A DNA stretch of 64,000 bases from Burkholderia pyrrocinia (GTDB lineage: Bacteria > Pseudomonadota > Gammaproteobacteria > Burkholderiales > Burkholderiaceae), in assembly GCF_018417535.1 (NCBI RefSeq), contig NZ_CP070979.1, forward strand, positions 372,001-436,000, read 5' to 3'. The notes under the pieces were generated by a model. That model had not been told where the DNA came from. It ran no database searches and was given only the letters and a program-made list of their open reading frames with translations. Below, in pieces: positions 32,026-41,165 of the stretch. Each line of letters begins with the position of its first letter. The stretch's first letter is position 1. The translations under genes were made by a program, and so were the position numbers.

Positions 32026-33344
32026 GTTGTCGCCCCTAGCAAGGTCTTCAGCAATGCGATAGCGCGATCGCGATCCGTCGCCTGTCCGACGTCCTGCCGA
32101 AGAAAATCGATGAGGTCGGTGCGTACGCGTAGTGCGTCGTCGAGCACGGGATTGCTGCCGGCGACGTAGAGGCCGGCTTCGATGAGCGTACGCGACCGCT
32201 CGTACAGCGACAGCCCGGCGAGCGCGCGTGCAGCCTGATGGCGTGCGTCGTCGCTTGCGACGTGCTGCATCACGCGGCTGACGCTACGCGTGACGTCGAT
32301 GGCCGGGAAGTGCCCCTGTTCGGCCAGCGTCCGCGTCAGCACAAGATGACCGTCCAGCAGCGCGCGCATGGTTTCGGCCATCGGATCGTCGATTTCGTCG
32401 GTTTCGGCCAGCACCGTCATCAGCGCGGTAATGGCGCCGCCACCTCGCACTGCGCCGCACCGTTCGACGATCTTCGGCAATGCGGCGAAGACGCTCGGCG
32501 TATAGGCGCGAAGGGTCGGCGGCTCTCCCGCCGCGAGGCCGATCTCGCGCAGCGCGAGCGCATAGCGCGTGATCGAGTCGAGCAGCAGCAAGACATGCTT
32601 GCCCTGCGAGCGGAAATATTCCGCATGAGCGAGTGCCGCCGATACGCTGCGTGCGCGCAGGATGGCGGGCTGGTCGGATGTGGCGATCACCATCACGGAG
32701 CGCGCGCGCGATTCATCCTGAAGCGACCGGTGCCAGAAATCCTCGGCTTCGCGCCCGCGTTCGCCGACGAGGCACATCACGCAGACATCCGCATCGACGT
32801 GGCGGGCCAATGCGGACAGCAACGTCGTTTTGCCGACGCCGCTTCCGGCAAAGATGCCGATGCGCTGACCGACGCCGAGCGTCAGCAGCGTGTCGATCGC
32901 CCGTATCCCCGTTTCGAGCGCGCGGTCAGGGGTCGTACGATCGAGCGGCGACGTGTGCAGGCCCGCGAGCGGCCACGGATATCGGGAGGCAATCGCGGCC
33001 CCGCCGTCGAGCGGCTGACCGAGCGGATCGACGATCCGCCCCAGGTAGGCATCGCCGACCGGCAGCGTCGCGTCCGAGCCGATCGCGCGCACCGTATCCC
33101 CGATGCAGAGCGACGAGGTTGCCCGGTAGGGCGCAAGGGTAATCCGGCCGACCTCCGCACGCGTCACTTCGGCATAGAGCGGCGGCGACTGTTCTCCCAA
33201 TACGCACAGCGAACCGACCGACACGCCCGGGCCGTCGGCGTCGACGAAGGTCGGCATGATGCGGGTCACGTTGCCGACGCGCTCGACGGGGTCGAGGCGG
33301 CGCAGCGCGTCGACATACGGGTGTGGAGTTCGCCGCTCATGCAT
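32022..33344 (-). CDS. fliI: FliI, flagellar export ATPase
   Basis: 440 aa, the usual length. The beta domain is followed by Walker A (GSGVGKTT, residues 167-174), the downstream type III ATPase signature (MCLVGERGREAEDFWHR) and Walker B (HVLLLLDSITRYALALREIG). It energises unfolding and docking of export substrates with FliH and FliJ. It overlaps fliH by 8 nt and fliJ by 4 nt. Confidence 0.97.
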   Translation of the reverse strand: MHERRTPHPYVDALRRLDPVERVGNVTRIMPTFVDADGPGVSVGSLCVLGEQSPPLYAEVTRAEVGRITLAPYRATSSLCIGDTVRAIGSDATLPVGDAYLGRIVDPLGQPLDGGAAIASRYPWPLAGLHTSPLDRTTPDRALETGIRAIDTLLTLGVGQRIGIFAGSGVGKTTLLSALARHVDADVCVMCLVGERGREAEDFWHRSLQDESRARSVMVIATSDQPAILRARSVSAALAHAEYFRSQGKHVLLLLDSITRYALALREIGLAAGEPPTLRAYTPSVFAALPKIVERCGAVRGGGAITALMTVLAETDEIDDPMAETMRALLDGHLVLTRTLAEQGHFPAIDVTRSVSRVMQHVASDDARHQAARALAGLSLYERSRTLIEAGLYVAGSNPVLDDALRVRTDLIDFLRQDVGQATDRDRAIALLKTLLGATT

Positions 33345-34047
33345 TGCCGATCGCCTCCCGGATCGTCGCGGCGACGCCGGCCAACTGGCGCGGGATGCCG
33401 GCGTCGAGCTTGCCGAGCGTCAGGTCGATGACGCATGCGCCGGCGGGCAGCTGCGGATCGGCGACGAGCGACACCGACGGCGCGGTGTCGAGCGCGCGCC
33501 GGACGGTATCGAGCAGCGCCGGATCGCGGAAATCGTCCGCGGACACCCGGATCCCGACGAGCGATCCCTGTGCGATCGACGTCAGGCGATGGCGTACGGT
33601 TTCGACGACGAGTTCCGCATGGCGGGTCGGGTCGCCCAGGACGCGCTCCAGCCCGACGAGCGCCACCTCTGCCGCGAGCGCGTCCAGCGACGCGATGCGT
33701 GCAATGAATGCGTCGCGCGCGGTATCGATACCGCTTTTCAGTAGTGCAATCCGCTCGGCTTCGGCGCGTGTCGCCCGCTGGATGCCATCTTCGATGCCGC
33801 GTTCGAACGCCGCTCGCGCCCGTTGCTCGAGTTCATCCTCGTGCCCCGATGCTACTGCCTCGAGCTCGGCAATCCGTGCGAGCAGGCGATCGCGCTCCGG
33901 CGCAAATGCGTCGCCACGGTCGTGCGAAGGCGTGATGGGCGTGTGCTCGAGCGGCAGTGCACGACGCTCGTCAGCGGCGGGCTGCGCACCGAGCGGCACG
34001 CGCTCGACGCTCAGCACGACCTGTCCGGCCTTGATGATCGCGGTCAC
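33337..34047 (-). CDS. fliH: FliH-like export ATPase regulator
   Basis: 236 aa. A long charged helix in the middle (LLARIAELEAVASGHEDELE, RAAFERGIEDGIQRATRAEA) is followed by a C-terminal FliH/SctL domain (VGLERVLGDPTRHAELVVET, ALDTAPSVSLVADPQL). FliH dimers tether FliI to FliN at the C-ring. It overlaps the neighbouring genes by 4 and 8 nt. Confidence 0.9.
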   Translation of the reverse strand: MTAIIKAGQVVLSVERVPLGAQPAADERRALPLEHTPITPSHDRGDAFAPERDRLLARIAELEAVASGHEDELEQRARAAFERGIEDGIQRATRAEAERIALLKSGIDTARDAFIARIASLDALAAEVALVGLERVLGDPTRHAELVVETVRHRLTSIAQGSLVGIRVSADDFRDPALLDTVRRALDTAPSVSLVADPQLPAGACVIDLTLGKLDAGIPRQLAGVAATIREAIGNA

Positions 34048-34574
34048 GTGCGTCCTCTGCGAAGGCCGTCGAGCAGGCGTCGCCGCCAGGAATGGGGCGG
34101 GCGCGGCGATGCTTCATCGATGTCGACGATCGGAGGAAGCGCACGGATCGCTTCGTCCGCCGCTTTCAGCAGTGCATCGCGTGCACGCGGGGCGAGCGGC
34201 GACACGGGATGGCGTCGCCATGCGGGATGGCCTGCGAACAGGCGCGTGCGCTGTGCGTCGTCGACGCAACCGGCCAGTTGCGCGAGCAGCGCATCGGGCC
34301 AGTGGCCGGCCAGGCGCTCGATCGCCGGGTAAGCGTGATCGGGCGATGCGTGGCCGACGGCTGCCGACGGCGCGGCAGACAGTACCGATGCGAATCCCTT
34401 CTGGTCGCCGGACCCGAGCGACGCCGCGTCTTCGAGAAGCGGGCGCAACTGTTTTCGTTCGGCGTCCGACAGCGCATGCCAGACCGCTTCGATGTCGTTG
34501 GCCGACCGATCGGCAAGATCGGCAACCAGGCCGCGCAGGCGGCGGTCGGTACGCGAGCGGTCGTTAACCTTCAT
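34044..34574 (-). CDS. Unknown 176-aa protein in the fliG position
   Basis: It lies exactly where fliG sits in canonical operons, between fliF and fliH, overlapping them by 11 and 4 nt. FliG is ~330 aa with armadillo repeats and a charged torque domain. This protein is half that size and I see no FliG motif. The sequence is Arg/Ala/Asp-rich and helical: VWHALSDAERKQLRPLLEDA, ERLAGHWPDALLAQLAGCVD, APRARDALLKAADEAIRALP. In virulence type III systems the same slot (between SctJ and SctL) holds SctK, an adaptor of about 200 aa between basal body and cytoplasmic platform. An SctK-like or minimal FliG-like adaptor is the most economical guess, unproven. Confidence 0.7.
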   Translation of the reverse strand: MKVNDRSRTDRRLRGLVADLADRSANDIEAVWHALSDAERKQLRPLLEDAASLGSGDQKGFASVLSAAPSAAVGHASPDHAYPAIERLAGHWPDALLAQLAGCVDDAQRTRLFAGHPAWRRHPVSPLAPRARDALLKAADEAIRALPPIVDIDEASPRPPHSWRRRLLDGLRRGRT

Positions 34575-36042
34575 GATGCTGGCGGCTCTCGGAAAGAAGG
34601 ACGCGCAGGCGCGTGACGTACTCGGCGCGTTCCGTCGAGGTCATGGCGTGCGCGCCGACAGGCCGTCGTCTACCGGCCAGCGGGCGCCACAGCAGGACGC
34701 TTCCGGCCAGCAGCACGAGCACCGTTGCGTATGCAATGAACGGCCCAGGCAACCCGAGCCGTGTCCAGATGCGCCGAACGTCGTCCGGCTGCACAGGCGT
34801 CCGGTCGGCGTGCGAATCGCCGGTGTTGTTCGATGCAGTGACGGTGGGGCCTGCGCCTTCGACGGGCAGCGGCGAGGCGATTCCGGTTGCCGATCCGTCG
34901 GCCGGTTGCGAGCGCGCGAAGATGACGACCGTGTCGCCGCGTGACGTGTCCGCGCCGACCGCCGCGGCCGCGACGGACTTCAACTGGGCCAGCATGTCGT
35001 CCGGCACGGTGCCGTCGATCACGACGCCGACGCTCAGATGCTTCAGCGAACCCGGGGCCGACACGATCTGCTCGAGCTTGCGCTCCGTCCGCGTGCCGTC
35101 TGACGACGGCGCGGCCGGCAACGGCGGAAGCCCCGGCGGCGATCCGAAGCCTTTCGCCGTCGTCGACGAAGGCGGCAGCGGGATGCCGGTCCCGCCGGCG
35201 CCGGCGATCGGCCGGTTCAGATCGGATTCGTTGGTGACGCGAATCTGATCGAAGTTCAGCGTCGCGTCGACGCTCACGGTCGCATGACGCGATCCGAGCA
35301 GCGGCGCGATCTGCACGCCGATCTTGCGCTCGTACTCGCGTTCGAGGGCATGCTTGAGCGCGTAGTGCGGATCGTCGACGGGCACGTCGCGTCCGGCTGC
35401 CGGTTCCCCGCGCTGATCGACCACCGTCACGTCGGTCGCGGACAACTGCGGAACCGCCGCGGCGACCAGGCGCTGGATGCCGCGGACCGTATCGGGGCCG
35501 AGCGTATGCCCGCTGCGCATGAACAGCGCGACGGACGCCTTGGGGCGATCGTCCGCGCGCCGGAAGATCGACGAATCGGGAAACGCCAGATGGACGCGCG
35601 CGAGTTCGATCTCGTCGAGCGACATGATGGTCCGGGCGAGTTCGCCCTGCAGCGCCCGCTGGTAATTGACCTTCTGCGCGAAATCGGTGATGCCGAGGTC
35701 CGAGTTGTTGAACAGCTCGAAGCCGACGGCGCCCTGCAGCCTCATGTCGCTGCTCATCAGCTTGAGGCGCATGACCTGGGCATCCGCGGCCGGGACGAGC
35801 ACGGCCGACGACGATTCGTCGACCCGGAACGGGACTTTCTGTCGTTCGAGTTCGGCGACGATGGTTGCCGCGTCCTGCGGTTTCAGGTCCCGGAACAGCA
35901 CCTGATAGCGCGGACGCAGCGCGACATAGCCGACCGCGATCAGCGACGCGATGATCGCGACGAGCACGGCAACACCGGCCAGCTGGCGACGCGGCGAAGC
36001 GTCGGCGAACGATGCGCGAATACGGGAAAGCAGGGATTCCAT
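34564..36042 (-). CDS. fliF: FliF, MS-ring protein
   Basis: 492 aa with an N-terminal membrane segment (LAGVAVLVAIIASLIAVGYV), the YscJ-like ring-building domains (YQVLFRDLKPQDAATIVAEL, LARTIMSLDEIELARVHLAF, SSIFRRADDRPKASV) and a C-terminal membrane segment (FIAYATVLVLLAGSVLLW). The cytoplasmic tail is short. In canonical FliF the tail binds FliG; here the adjacent gene is not a recognisable fliG, so the partner is uncertain. Slightly shorter than Salmonella FliF (560 aa). Confidence 0.95.
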   Translation of the reverse strand: MESLLSRIRASFADASPRRQLAGVAVLVAIIASLIAVGYVALRPRYQVLFRDLKPQDAATIVAELERQKVPFRVDESSSAVLVPAADAQVMRLKLMSSDMRLQGAVGFELFNNSDLGITDFAQKVNYQRALQGELARTIMSLDEIELARVHLAFPDSSIFRRADDRPKASVALFMRSGHTLGPDTVRGIQRLVAAAVPQLSATDVTVVDQRGEPAAGRDVPVDDPHYALKHALEREYERKIGVQIAPLLGSRHATVSVDATLNFDQIRVTNESDLNRPIAGAGGTGIPLPPSSTTAKGFGSPPGLPPLPAAPSSDGTRTERKLEQIVSAPGSLKHLSVGVVIDGTVPDDMLAQLKSVAAAAVGADTSRGDTVVIFARSQPADGSATGIASPLPVEGAGPTVTASNNTGDSHADRTPVQPDDVRRIWTRLGLPGPFIAYATVLVLLAGSVLLWRPLAGRRRPVGAHAMTSTERAEYVTRLRVLLSESRQHHEG

Positions 36043-36045
36043 GGT

Positions 36046-36351
36046 CTACATCTGCATCCGCATCAGTTCCTGGTAACCCTCGACGATGCGAGAGCGCACT
36101 TGCAACGCAAACTGCAACGACATGCGCGCTTCTTCCAGCGCGATCATGACCTGGTGCGGCGGTACCGCGCCGTCGAGCGCAAACCGGGTTACCGCGTCGT
36201 CGGCGAGCCTGGCGGTCTGGTCGACGCGGGTCGCGCCCGCGACGAGCCAGTCCGAGAAGCTGGATTGCTGCGCCAAAGGCGACATTGCGGCCGTCTCCGA
36301 AAGCGGCGCGCCCTGGAGCATCGAGATCGATTCGATCGGATTGGCACTCAT
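36046..36351 (-). CDS. fliE: FliE, MS-ring/rod junction protein
   Basis: 101 aa. The C-terminal signature (HQVMIALEEARMSLQFALQV, RSRIVEGYQELMRMQM) is typical of FliE, which joins the MS ring and export gate to the proximal rod. It overlaps flgC by 4 nt and ends 3 nt before fliF. Confidence 0.95.
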   Translation of the reverse strand: MSANPIESISMLQGAPLSETAAMSPLAQQSSFSDWLVAGATRVDQTARLADDAVTRFALDGAVPPHQVMIALEEARMSLQFALQVRSRIVEGYQELMRMQM

Positions 36352-36794
36352 GAGCGCGCTCCCAGTTCGAGCGCGCGCATGTACATCGATCGCGCGGCGT
36401 TGAAGATCACGGTGTCTGCTTCGTAGCTGCGCAGTGTCTGCACCATCAGCGCCATTTCGCCGGCGTGGTCGATACCCGGATAGGCGACCATGCCGTTGGC
36501 GTCGGCATGCGGATGGGCGGGATCGTGGACGAGTCGTGGCGGCGTATCCATGCGCTCGACGCCGTAGCTCTGGACGCCGGTCATGCCGAAGGTCGGCGAC
36601 GTAGCGCCGTTGCGCAGGTGCTCCTCGAACGTTGCGCCGATCCTCGGGCCCGAGACGAGCCGCAGCGGGTGGTACGGCTGCCCGTCCGCCGTGCGGGTCG
36701 TGCCGGCATTGGCGAGATTCTGGGCGATGACTTCCATGCGCTGGCGCTCGACGTCGAGCCCCGAGCGCGCGATCGCGAAAAGGCTGTTTTCCAT
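36348..36794 (-). CDS. flgC: FlgC, proximal rod protein
   Basis: 148 aa with both FlgC ends: IARSGLDVERQRMEVIAQNL ANAGTTRT at the N-terminus and HAGEMALMVQTLRSYEADTV FNAARSMYMRALELG at the C-terminus. It is exported and assembled into the rod. It begins 3 nt after the flgB stop. Confidence 0.95.
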   Translation of the reverse strand: MENSLFAIARSGLDVERQRMEVIAQNLANAGTTRTADGQPYHPLRLVSGPRIGATFEEHLRNGATSPTFGMTGVQSYGVERMDTPPRLVHDPAHPHADANGMVAYPGIDHAGEMALMVQTLRSYEADTVIFNAARSMYMRALELGARS

Positions 36795-36797
36795 CGC

Positions 36798-37163
36798 TTA
36801 CATTCCCTTGATGGCCAGTTGGCGGATCTGCAGCGTCCGGTCGAGCATGCCGATCAGCATCGCGTAGCGCGCGGCGGTTTCGGAGGCGGACGCGATTTCG
36901 TCGTCGAGGCGGACCGTGTTGACGTCGATCGGCAGCGGCGTGCCGATCGACGGCTCGACCGACCGGATACGCGCGAGGCGGGCATCGACGGTGTCGCCGG
37001 GACGCGCTTCGGCGGCGTCGCGCAACACGTCCTCGAACGTCACGCGGACCGGCACGTAGCCGACGGAATTGGCGTTCGCGATGTTCTGCGCGGTGGCGGC
37101 CTGTCGGGCGAACAGCCCGTCGAGGGCCTTGGTTGCGATCGACGCCACGAGATCGATGGACAT
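36798..37163 (-). CDS. flgB: FlgB, proximal rod protein
   Basis: 121 aa, with the N-terminal rod signature LFARQAATAQNIANANSVGY and a C-terminal helix (AMLIGMLDRTLQIRQLAIKG). AAGGAGAGG precedes the start, one of the few strong ribosome-binding sites inside the operon and a likely fresh translation entry after flgI (12-nt gap). Confidence 0.95.
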   Translation of the reverse strand: MSIDLVASIATKALDGLFARQAATAQNIANANSVGYVPVRVTFEDVLRDAAEARPGDTVDARLARIRSVEPSIGTPLPIDVNTVRLDDEIASASETAARYAMLIGMLDRTLQIRQLAIKGM

Positions 37164-37175
37164 GAATCCCTCTCC

Positions 37176-38309
37176 TTATTGAACGATGATGTCGGCATGC
37201 AGCGCGCCGGCGGCCTTGATCGCTTCCAGGATCGCGATCACGTCGCGCGTGCTGATCCTGCTGGCCTTGAGCGCCTGGACGAGATCGCCGACGCTGCCCT
37301 GCGGGAACGACGCGGCGACCGTCTGGCCGGGTTCGTCGACATAGAGCTCGCTGTTGCCGACGACGAGGCTTCGAACGTTCGGGCCCGTGATCCCGATGAG
37401 GCCCGGCTGCGACGCGTTGTATTGCGTTGCGACGGTCACCTTGATGTCGCCGTGCGAGATCGTGACCGGTGCGATGTGCGTGTCGCCACCAGCGACGACC
37501 GTGCCGGAGCGCTCGTTGATCACGACGCGCGAGCGCTGGTCGGGCGCGACGGCGAGCGATTCGATGCGGGCGACGTAGCTGTTCAGGCCGCCGCCGTCCA
37601 GCGGCGCACGGATTCGCACGGTGCGCGCGTCGAGCGAGCGTGCGGTACCGCCGCCAAACGAACGGTTGATCTGCGACGCGATGCGCTCGGCCGTGATCGC
37701 GTCGGCATCCTTCAGCACGAAGCTGAGGTAGCCGTCGCGATTCACGAGTTCGGCCGTGACCGGCACTTCGACGGTCGCGCCTTCGGGAATGGTGCCCGCG
37801 GTGGGGTGATTCTTCATCCGCAGGTTGCCGTTGGCGTCGTAGCGATAACCGCCGACGGATACCGGCCCCTGGGCGAGCGCATAGACCCTGCGGTCCGGCC
37901 CGCGCAGCGGCGTCATGATCAGCGTGCCGCCGGACAGGCTGCGCGCATCGCCCATCGACGTCACGTTGACGTCGATCTTGTCGCCGACGTCCGAGGTCGG
38001 CGGCAGCGACGCCGCGATCATCACCATTGCGACGTTACGGCTCTGCAGTTGATCCTGCGTCAGATTCAGATCGAACTGCGACAGCATGTTCGTCATCGCC
38101 TGGCGTGTTGCCTGATTGCGCGGCGAGTCGCCCGAGCCCGACAGGCCGGTCACGATCCCGTATCCGACGAGCATGTTGTCGCGCCAGCCGAGGAAACGGC
38201 CGAGATCCTTGAGGCGAACGTCGGCCGTGGCCGCACCGGCCCCGGTCGAGAGCACGCAGAGCAGCCATGCGGCATGGATGAGGAGGCGCTTTACCATAGG
38301 CCGAGCCAT
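37176..38309 (-). CDS. flgI: FlgI, P-ring protein
   Basis: 377 aa with a signal peptide (HAAWLLCVLSTGAGAATA) and FlgI signatures (RLKDLGRFLGWRDNMLVGYG, VTGLSGSGD, FDLNLTQDQLQSRNVAMVMI, TAERIASQIN). It builds the P ring in the peptidoglycan layer around the rod. The start may be ATG 38309 or ATG 38297; both overlap the end of flgH. Confidence 0.95.
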   Translation of the reverse strand: MARPMVKRLLIHAAWLLCVLSTGAGAATADVRLKDLGRFLGWRDNMLVGYGIVTGLSGSGDSPRNQATRQAMTNMLSQFDLNLTQDQLQSRNVAMVMIAASLPPTSDVGDKIDVNVTSMGDARSLSGGTLIMTPLRGPDRRVYALAQGPVSVGGYRYDANGNLRMKNHPTAGTIPEGATVEVPVTAELVNRDGYLSFVLKDADAITAERIASQINRSFGGGTARSLDARTVRIRAPLDGGGLNSYVARIESLAVAPDQRSRVVINERSGTVVAGGDTHIAPVTISHGDIKVTVATQYNASQPGLIGITGPNVRSLVVGNSELYVDEPGQTVAASFPQGSVGDLVQALKASRISTRDVIAILEAIKAAGALHADIIVQ

Positions 38310-38881
38310 GCGAAGAAGCGGGGAATGAGGCCGGGCCGCGAACGATCGGTGATGAAGCCTTCGCCGGTGTAGTCGATCTTTGCATCGGCCAGCCGCGTCG
38401 ACAGCACCGTGTTGTTCGCGGCAATATCGATCGGCCGGATGCGGCCTTCAAGGCGAATGCGGGTCTTTTCGCCGTTGACGTCGATGTCCTGCGTGCCGGC
38501 GACGACGAGGTCACCGCTTGGCGTCACGCCCGTGACGCTGGCGCTCAGCTGGGCAAGCAGCCGGCCCGTGCGCTGTATCTGGCCTTTGCCGCCGTAGTTG
38601 TCGCCGAGGCCGACTTGCGCGGAATTCTTGCCCGCATACAGCGTCGACACGTTGCCCTGCACGCCGAAGCCGGTTTTCGTCGACGTGTCCGCGGTGTTGC
38701 TCGCGCTCGAATTTTCGTAAATGAGGATCGTGACGATGTCGCCCGGCCGCGACGCGCGCCGGTCTGCCGTCAGCGATTCATAGGTCGATCCTTGATAGAG
38801 ATCGGCCGCCGGCGCGGGGATCGCCCCGAGCAGGGTCGACGCAAGGACGGCCACGTGCGCGAAAGAACAGAGACGGCGCAT
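38291..38881 (-). CDS. flgH: FlgH, L-ring protein without a lipobox
   Basis: 196 aa from ATG 38881, 1 nt after the flgA stop. FlgH signatures are clear: YESLTADRRASRPGDIVTIL, IYENSSASNTADT, VNGEKTRIRLEGRIRPIDIA, NNTVLSTRLADAKIDYTGEG. FlgH is normally an outer-membrane lipoprotein with Cys after a lipobox. Here the signal peptide ends LGAIPAPAADLY with no Cys, so lipidation is not expected; cleavage probably follows APA or APAA. It forms the L ring that lets the rod cross the outer membrane. Confidence 0.95.
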   Translation of the reverse strand: MRRLCSFAHVAVLASTLLGAIPAPAADLYQGSTYESLTADRRASRPGDIVTILIYENSSASNTADTSTKTGFGVQGNVSTLYAGKNSAQVGLGDNYGGKGQIQRTGRLLAQLSASVTGVTPSGDLVVAGTQDIDVNGEKTRIRLEGRIRPIDIAANNTVLSTRLADAKIDYTGEGFITDRSRPGLIPRFFAWLGLW

Positions 38882-38882
38882 G

Positions 38883-39641
38883 TCACAGTCCCCGCTCGGC
38901 GGACGGCGCCCGCCAGATCTGGATCTCCGCATGGCCCGTCAGCACGGGCGCGGCATGCCGTGACCCGGCGTCGGTCAGCGCCGTACCGGATCGCGTCACG
39001 GTAATGGCGCCGACCCGGACGGTATCGAACACGCGGCCGCCGCGATGGACGGCGGCCAGACGCGACGTGGCCGGCCATGGCACGATCTCGCCGACTGCGA
39101 TATCCCGGGCCGAGCGAACCACATGCGAGTCCGCGTCGTAGCGCCAGGCCCGCGCGGCGCCGTCGCCCGTGCAGTGCACCGGCCGGATCTGGTCGGCCGA
39201 CGGGCTGGTGTCGACCGGAAGATCCGTGAGCAGGGTCGCGCAAGCGGGCGCGGCCGTGCGACTGACGTTATCGGCCTGGCCAAGCTTGATGTCGACGTTG
39301 GCGGTCGGCACGTTCGTGAGCCATGGGGCGAGCATCGGCATTCCGCGCCGTGCTGATTCGGCGAGCCGTCGAGCATCCACGCGAACCGCTGTTGCCGATC
39401 GGGCGAGCGAGATCACGGGAACGGTTGCCGCGCGTTGCGCGACGGGTTCCGGCAGGGCGGTCAGATCGGCGACATCTGTCAGCATGACCGTCGGACGATC
39501 GACAACCACGGTGGGCCGAAACCGGATCGCGGGATCCGGCGACGGGGCGCCGAGCACCGACGCGGGAACGAGCGCGCCGATGCAAAGCAGCCGGACACGC
39601 GTTCCGAATGTTGCGTGCGGTCGGAACAGGCTGTGTGTCAT
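38883..39641 (-). CDS. flgA: FlgA, P-ring assembly chaperone
   Basis: 252 aa with an N-terminal signal (RLLCIGALVPASVLGA) and a C-terminal SAF-like domain (VVRSARDIAVGEIVPW, GRVFDTVRVGAITVTRSGTA, VLTGHAEIQIWRA). FlgA is a periplasmic chaperone for FlgI. Placement directly upstream of flgH-flgI agrees. It overlaps flgG by 4 nt. Confidence 0.88.
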   Translation of the reverse strand: MTHSLFRPHATFGTRVRLLCIGALVPASVLGAPSPDPAIRFRPTVVVDRPTVMLTDVADLTALPEPVAQRAATVPVISLARSATAVRVDARRLAESARRGMPMLAPWLTNVPTANVDIKLGQADNVSRTAAPACATLLTDLPVDTSPSADQIRPVHCTGDGAARAWRYDADSHVVRSARDIAVGEIVPWPATSRLAAVHRGGRVFDTVRVGAITVTRSGTALTDAGSRHAAPVLTGHAEIQIWRAPSAERGL

Positions 39642-40411
39642 CGCTTGAGCCCGTTGGCGATGGACATCAGCTCGTCCCCGACCTGGACCAGTCGCGCGTT
39701 GGCCGCATAGGTGCGCTGATAGAGCATCAGGCCGACGAGTTCGTCGGACATCGACACGTTCGACGCCTCGCTGAACCCCTGGACCAGCACACCGGCGTTA
39801 TCCTCTCCCGGGCGAACGCGCGTCAGTGATGACGCATCGTCCCGCGCGCGATAGACGCCGCCGCCGACCGATTCGAGCGCGCGCACGTCGGAGGGCACCA
39901 GCACCTCGAGTTCGCCGATATCGAGCGGATCGGCCTGGCCGGGCACGGTCGCCTGGACCTGGCCGGTCTGCGAGATCGTGATCGCCGATGCGTCGCGCGG
40001 CACCGAAATCATCGCTCTCAGGCGCTGGCCGTCCGCCGTGGCGAGATAGCCGTCCGATCCAACCCGTAGCGTGCCGCCACGCCAGAGGAGCGTCTGCCCG
40101 GAATCGGACGCGAGTTCGATGAAGCCGTTGCCGCGAATCGCCAGATCCAGCGCATTGTTGGTCGGCCGCAATTCGCCCTGCGTATGGACATGCAGCGACG
40201 GATCCGCGCTGACGCCCGCCGCGACGCTCGACGTTTCGTTCGCGTAGTCGCGCACGAGCGGCGCCGGAACGGTCGTGAGCAGTTCGGAGAATGTGACGGT
40301 GCCGCGCTTGAACGCGGGCGTGGTCATGTTGGCGACGTTGTTCGCCGTCACGTCGATGGCGGTTTGCTGTGCGTTGAGGCCCGTCGCGCCGATGTAGAAC
40401 ACGTTGTTCAC
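39638..40411 (-). CDS. flgG: FlgG, distal rod protein
   Basis: 257 aa from a GTG start (40411) with GGGAG about 10 nt upstream and only 2 nt after the flgF stop. The longer frame to 40777 overlaps flgF entirely and is rejected. Signatures: GLNAQQTAIDVTANNVANMT TPAFKRG at the N-terminus, NNALDLAIRGNGFIELASD in the middle and EASNVSMSDELVGLMLYQRT at the C-terminus. It forms the distal rod. Confidence 0.93.
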   Translation of the reverse strand: MNNVFYIGATGLNAQQTAIDVTANNVANMTTPAFKRGTVTFSELLTTVPAPLVRDYANETSSVAAGVSADPSLHVHTQGELRPTNNALDLAIRGNGFIELASDSGQTLLWRGGTLRVGSDGYLATADGQRLRAMISVPRDASAITISQTGQVQATVPGQADPLDIGELEVLVPSDVRALESVGGGVYRARDDASSLTRVRPGEDNAGVLVQGFSEASNVSMSDELVGLMLYQRTYAANARLVQVGDELMSIANGLKR

Positions 40412-40413
40412 GA

Positions 40414-41130
40414 TTACATGTCTCCCAGACGTTGCAGGACGGTGCCCATCATGTCGTCGTACGCATGGACGAGCTTCTGTCCGGACTCGACGCGTCGCAT
40501 CGCGGCCATCATCCGGATCATCTCGTCGGCGTTCGATACGTTCGACGCTTCCAGATAGCCTTGCATGACACGCGGATCCGCGAGTTCGAGCGGTTGAGCG
40601 CCGTTGGCGCGATACAGGCCGTCGCCGATGCGTGCGAGTCGATTCGGATTGGCGAACGAGGCCGTCCCGATCACGGCGACAGGCTGACCGTCGTCGAGCA
40701 CGGTTCCGTCGGCGAGGACTCGCCAGTTCTGCGAGCGCACGACGACGTCGCCCCCACCGCTGCTTTGCAGCGCCCATCCTTGCCGCGTGACCAGCCGGCC
40801 GTCGGCATCGAGCCGGAACGCGCCGCCTCGCAGATAGGCGGTGCCATCGGGGGTGGAAACCGCGAAAAACCCGCCGCTCGACAGCGCAAGGTCCAGCGGG
40901 TTGCCCGTATGCATCATTCGGCCCGCCGTGAAGTCGGTTGCGGCGTCGCGAGCGGATGTCGGAGGCGCCGCCATTCGCGAGGAGGACTCGGCCTGCGAAA
41001 ACGCGTCGGCGAACGTGATCAGCCGCTTGTAGCCCGGCGTGGCGAGATTCGCGACGTTTTGCGCGGCGGTTTCGACCTGGCGCGTCTCGGACGAGATCAG
41101 GCCGACGGCGGTGGTCATCAGGTTATCCAT
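40414..41130 (-). CDS. flgF: FlgF, rod protein
   Basis: 238 aa with the rod-protein N-terminus (TRQVETAAQNVANLATPGYK), the central NPLDLALSSGGFFAV motif and C-terminal EASNVSNADEMIRMMAAMRR. It is distinguished from flgG by its order and the weaker core. It starts 35 nt after flhA, the largest gap in the first half of the operon. Confidence 0.92.
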   Translation of the reverse strand: MDNLMTTAVGLISSETRQVETAAQNVANLATPGYKRLITFADAFSQAESSSRMAAPPTSARDAATDFTAGRMMHTGNPLDLALSSGGFFAVSTPDGTAYLRGGAFRLDADGRLVTRQGWALQSSGGGDVVVRSQNWRVLADGTVLDDGQPVAVIGTASFANPNRLARIGDGLYRANGAQPLELADPRVMQGYLEASNVSNADEMIRMMAAMRRVESGQKLVHAYDDMMGTVLQRLGDM

Positions 41131-41165
41131 GGGCGAGGCGGGTATCGTTCATGAGACAGGGGCGG

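Noticed and set aside
34044..34574. Annotation as a frameshifted or truncated fliG
   Set aside because: The reading frame is intact and overlaps both neighbours in the normal operon way, and no FliG-like residues were found in it or in flanking frames.
36465..38372. 635-codon plus-strand frame across flgC-flgB-flgI
   Set aside because: Antisense of three recognisable rod and ring genes.
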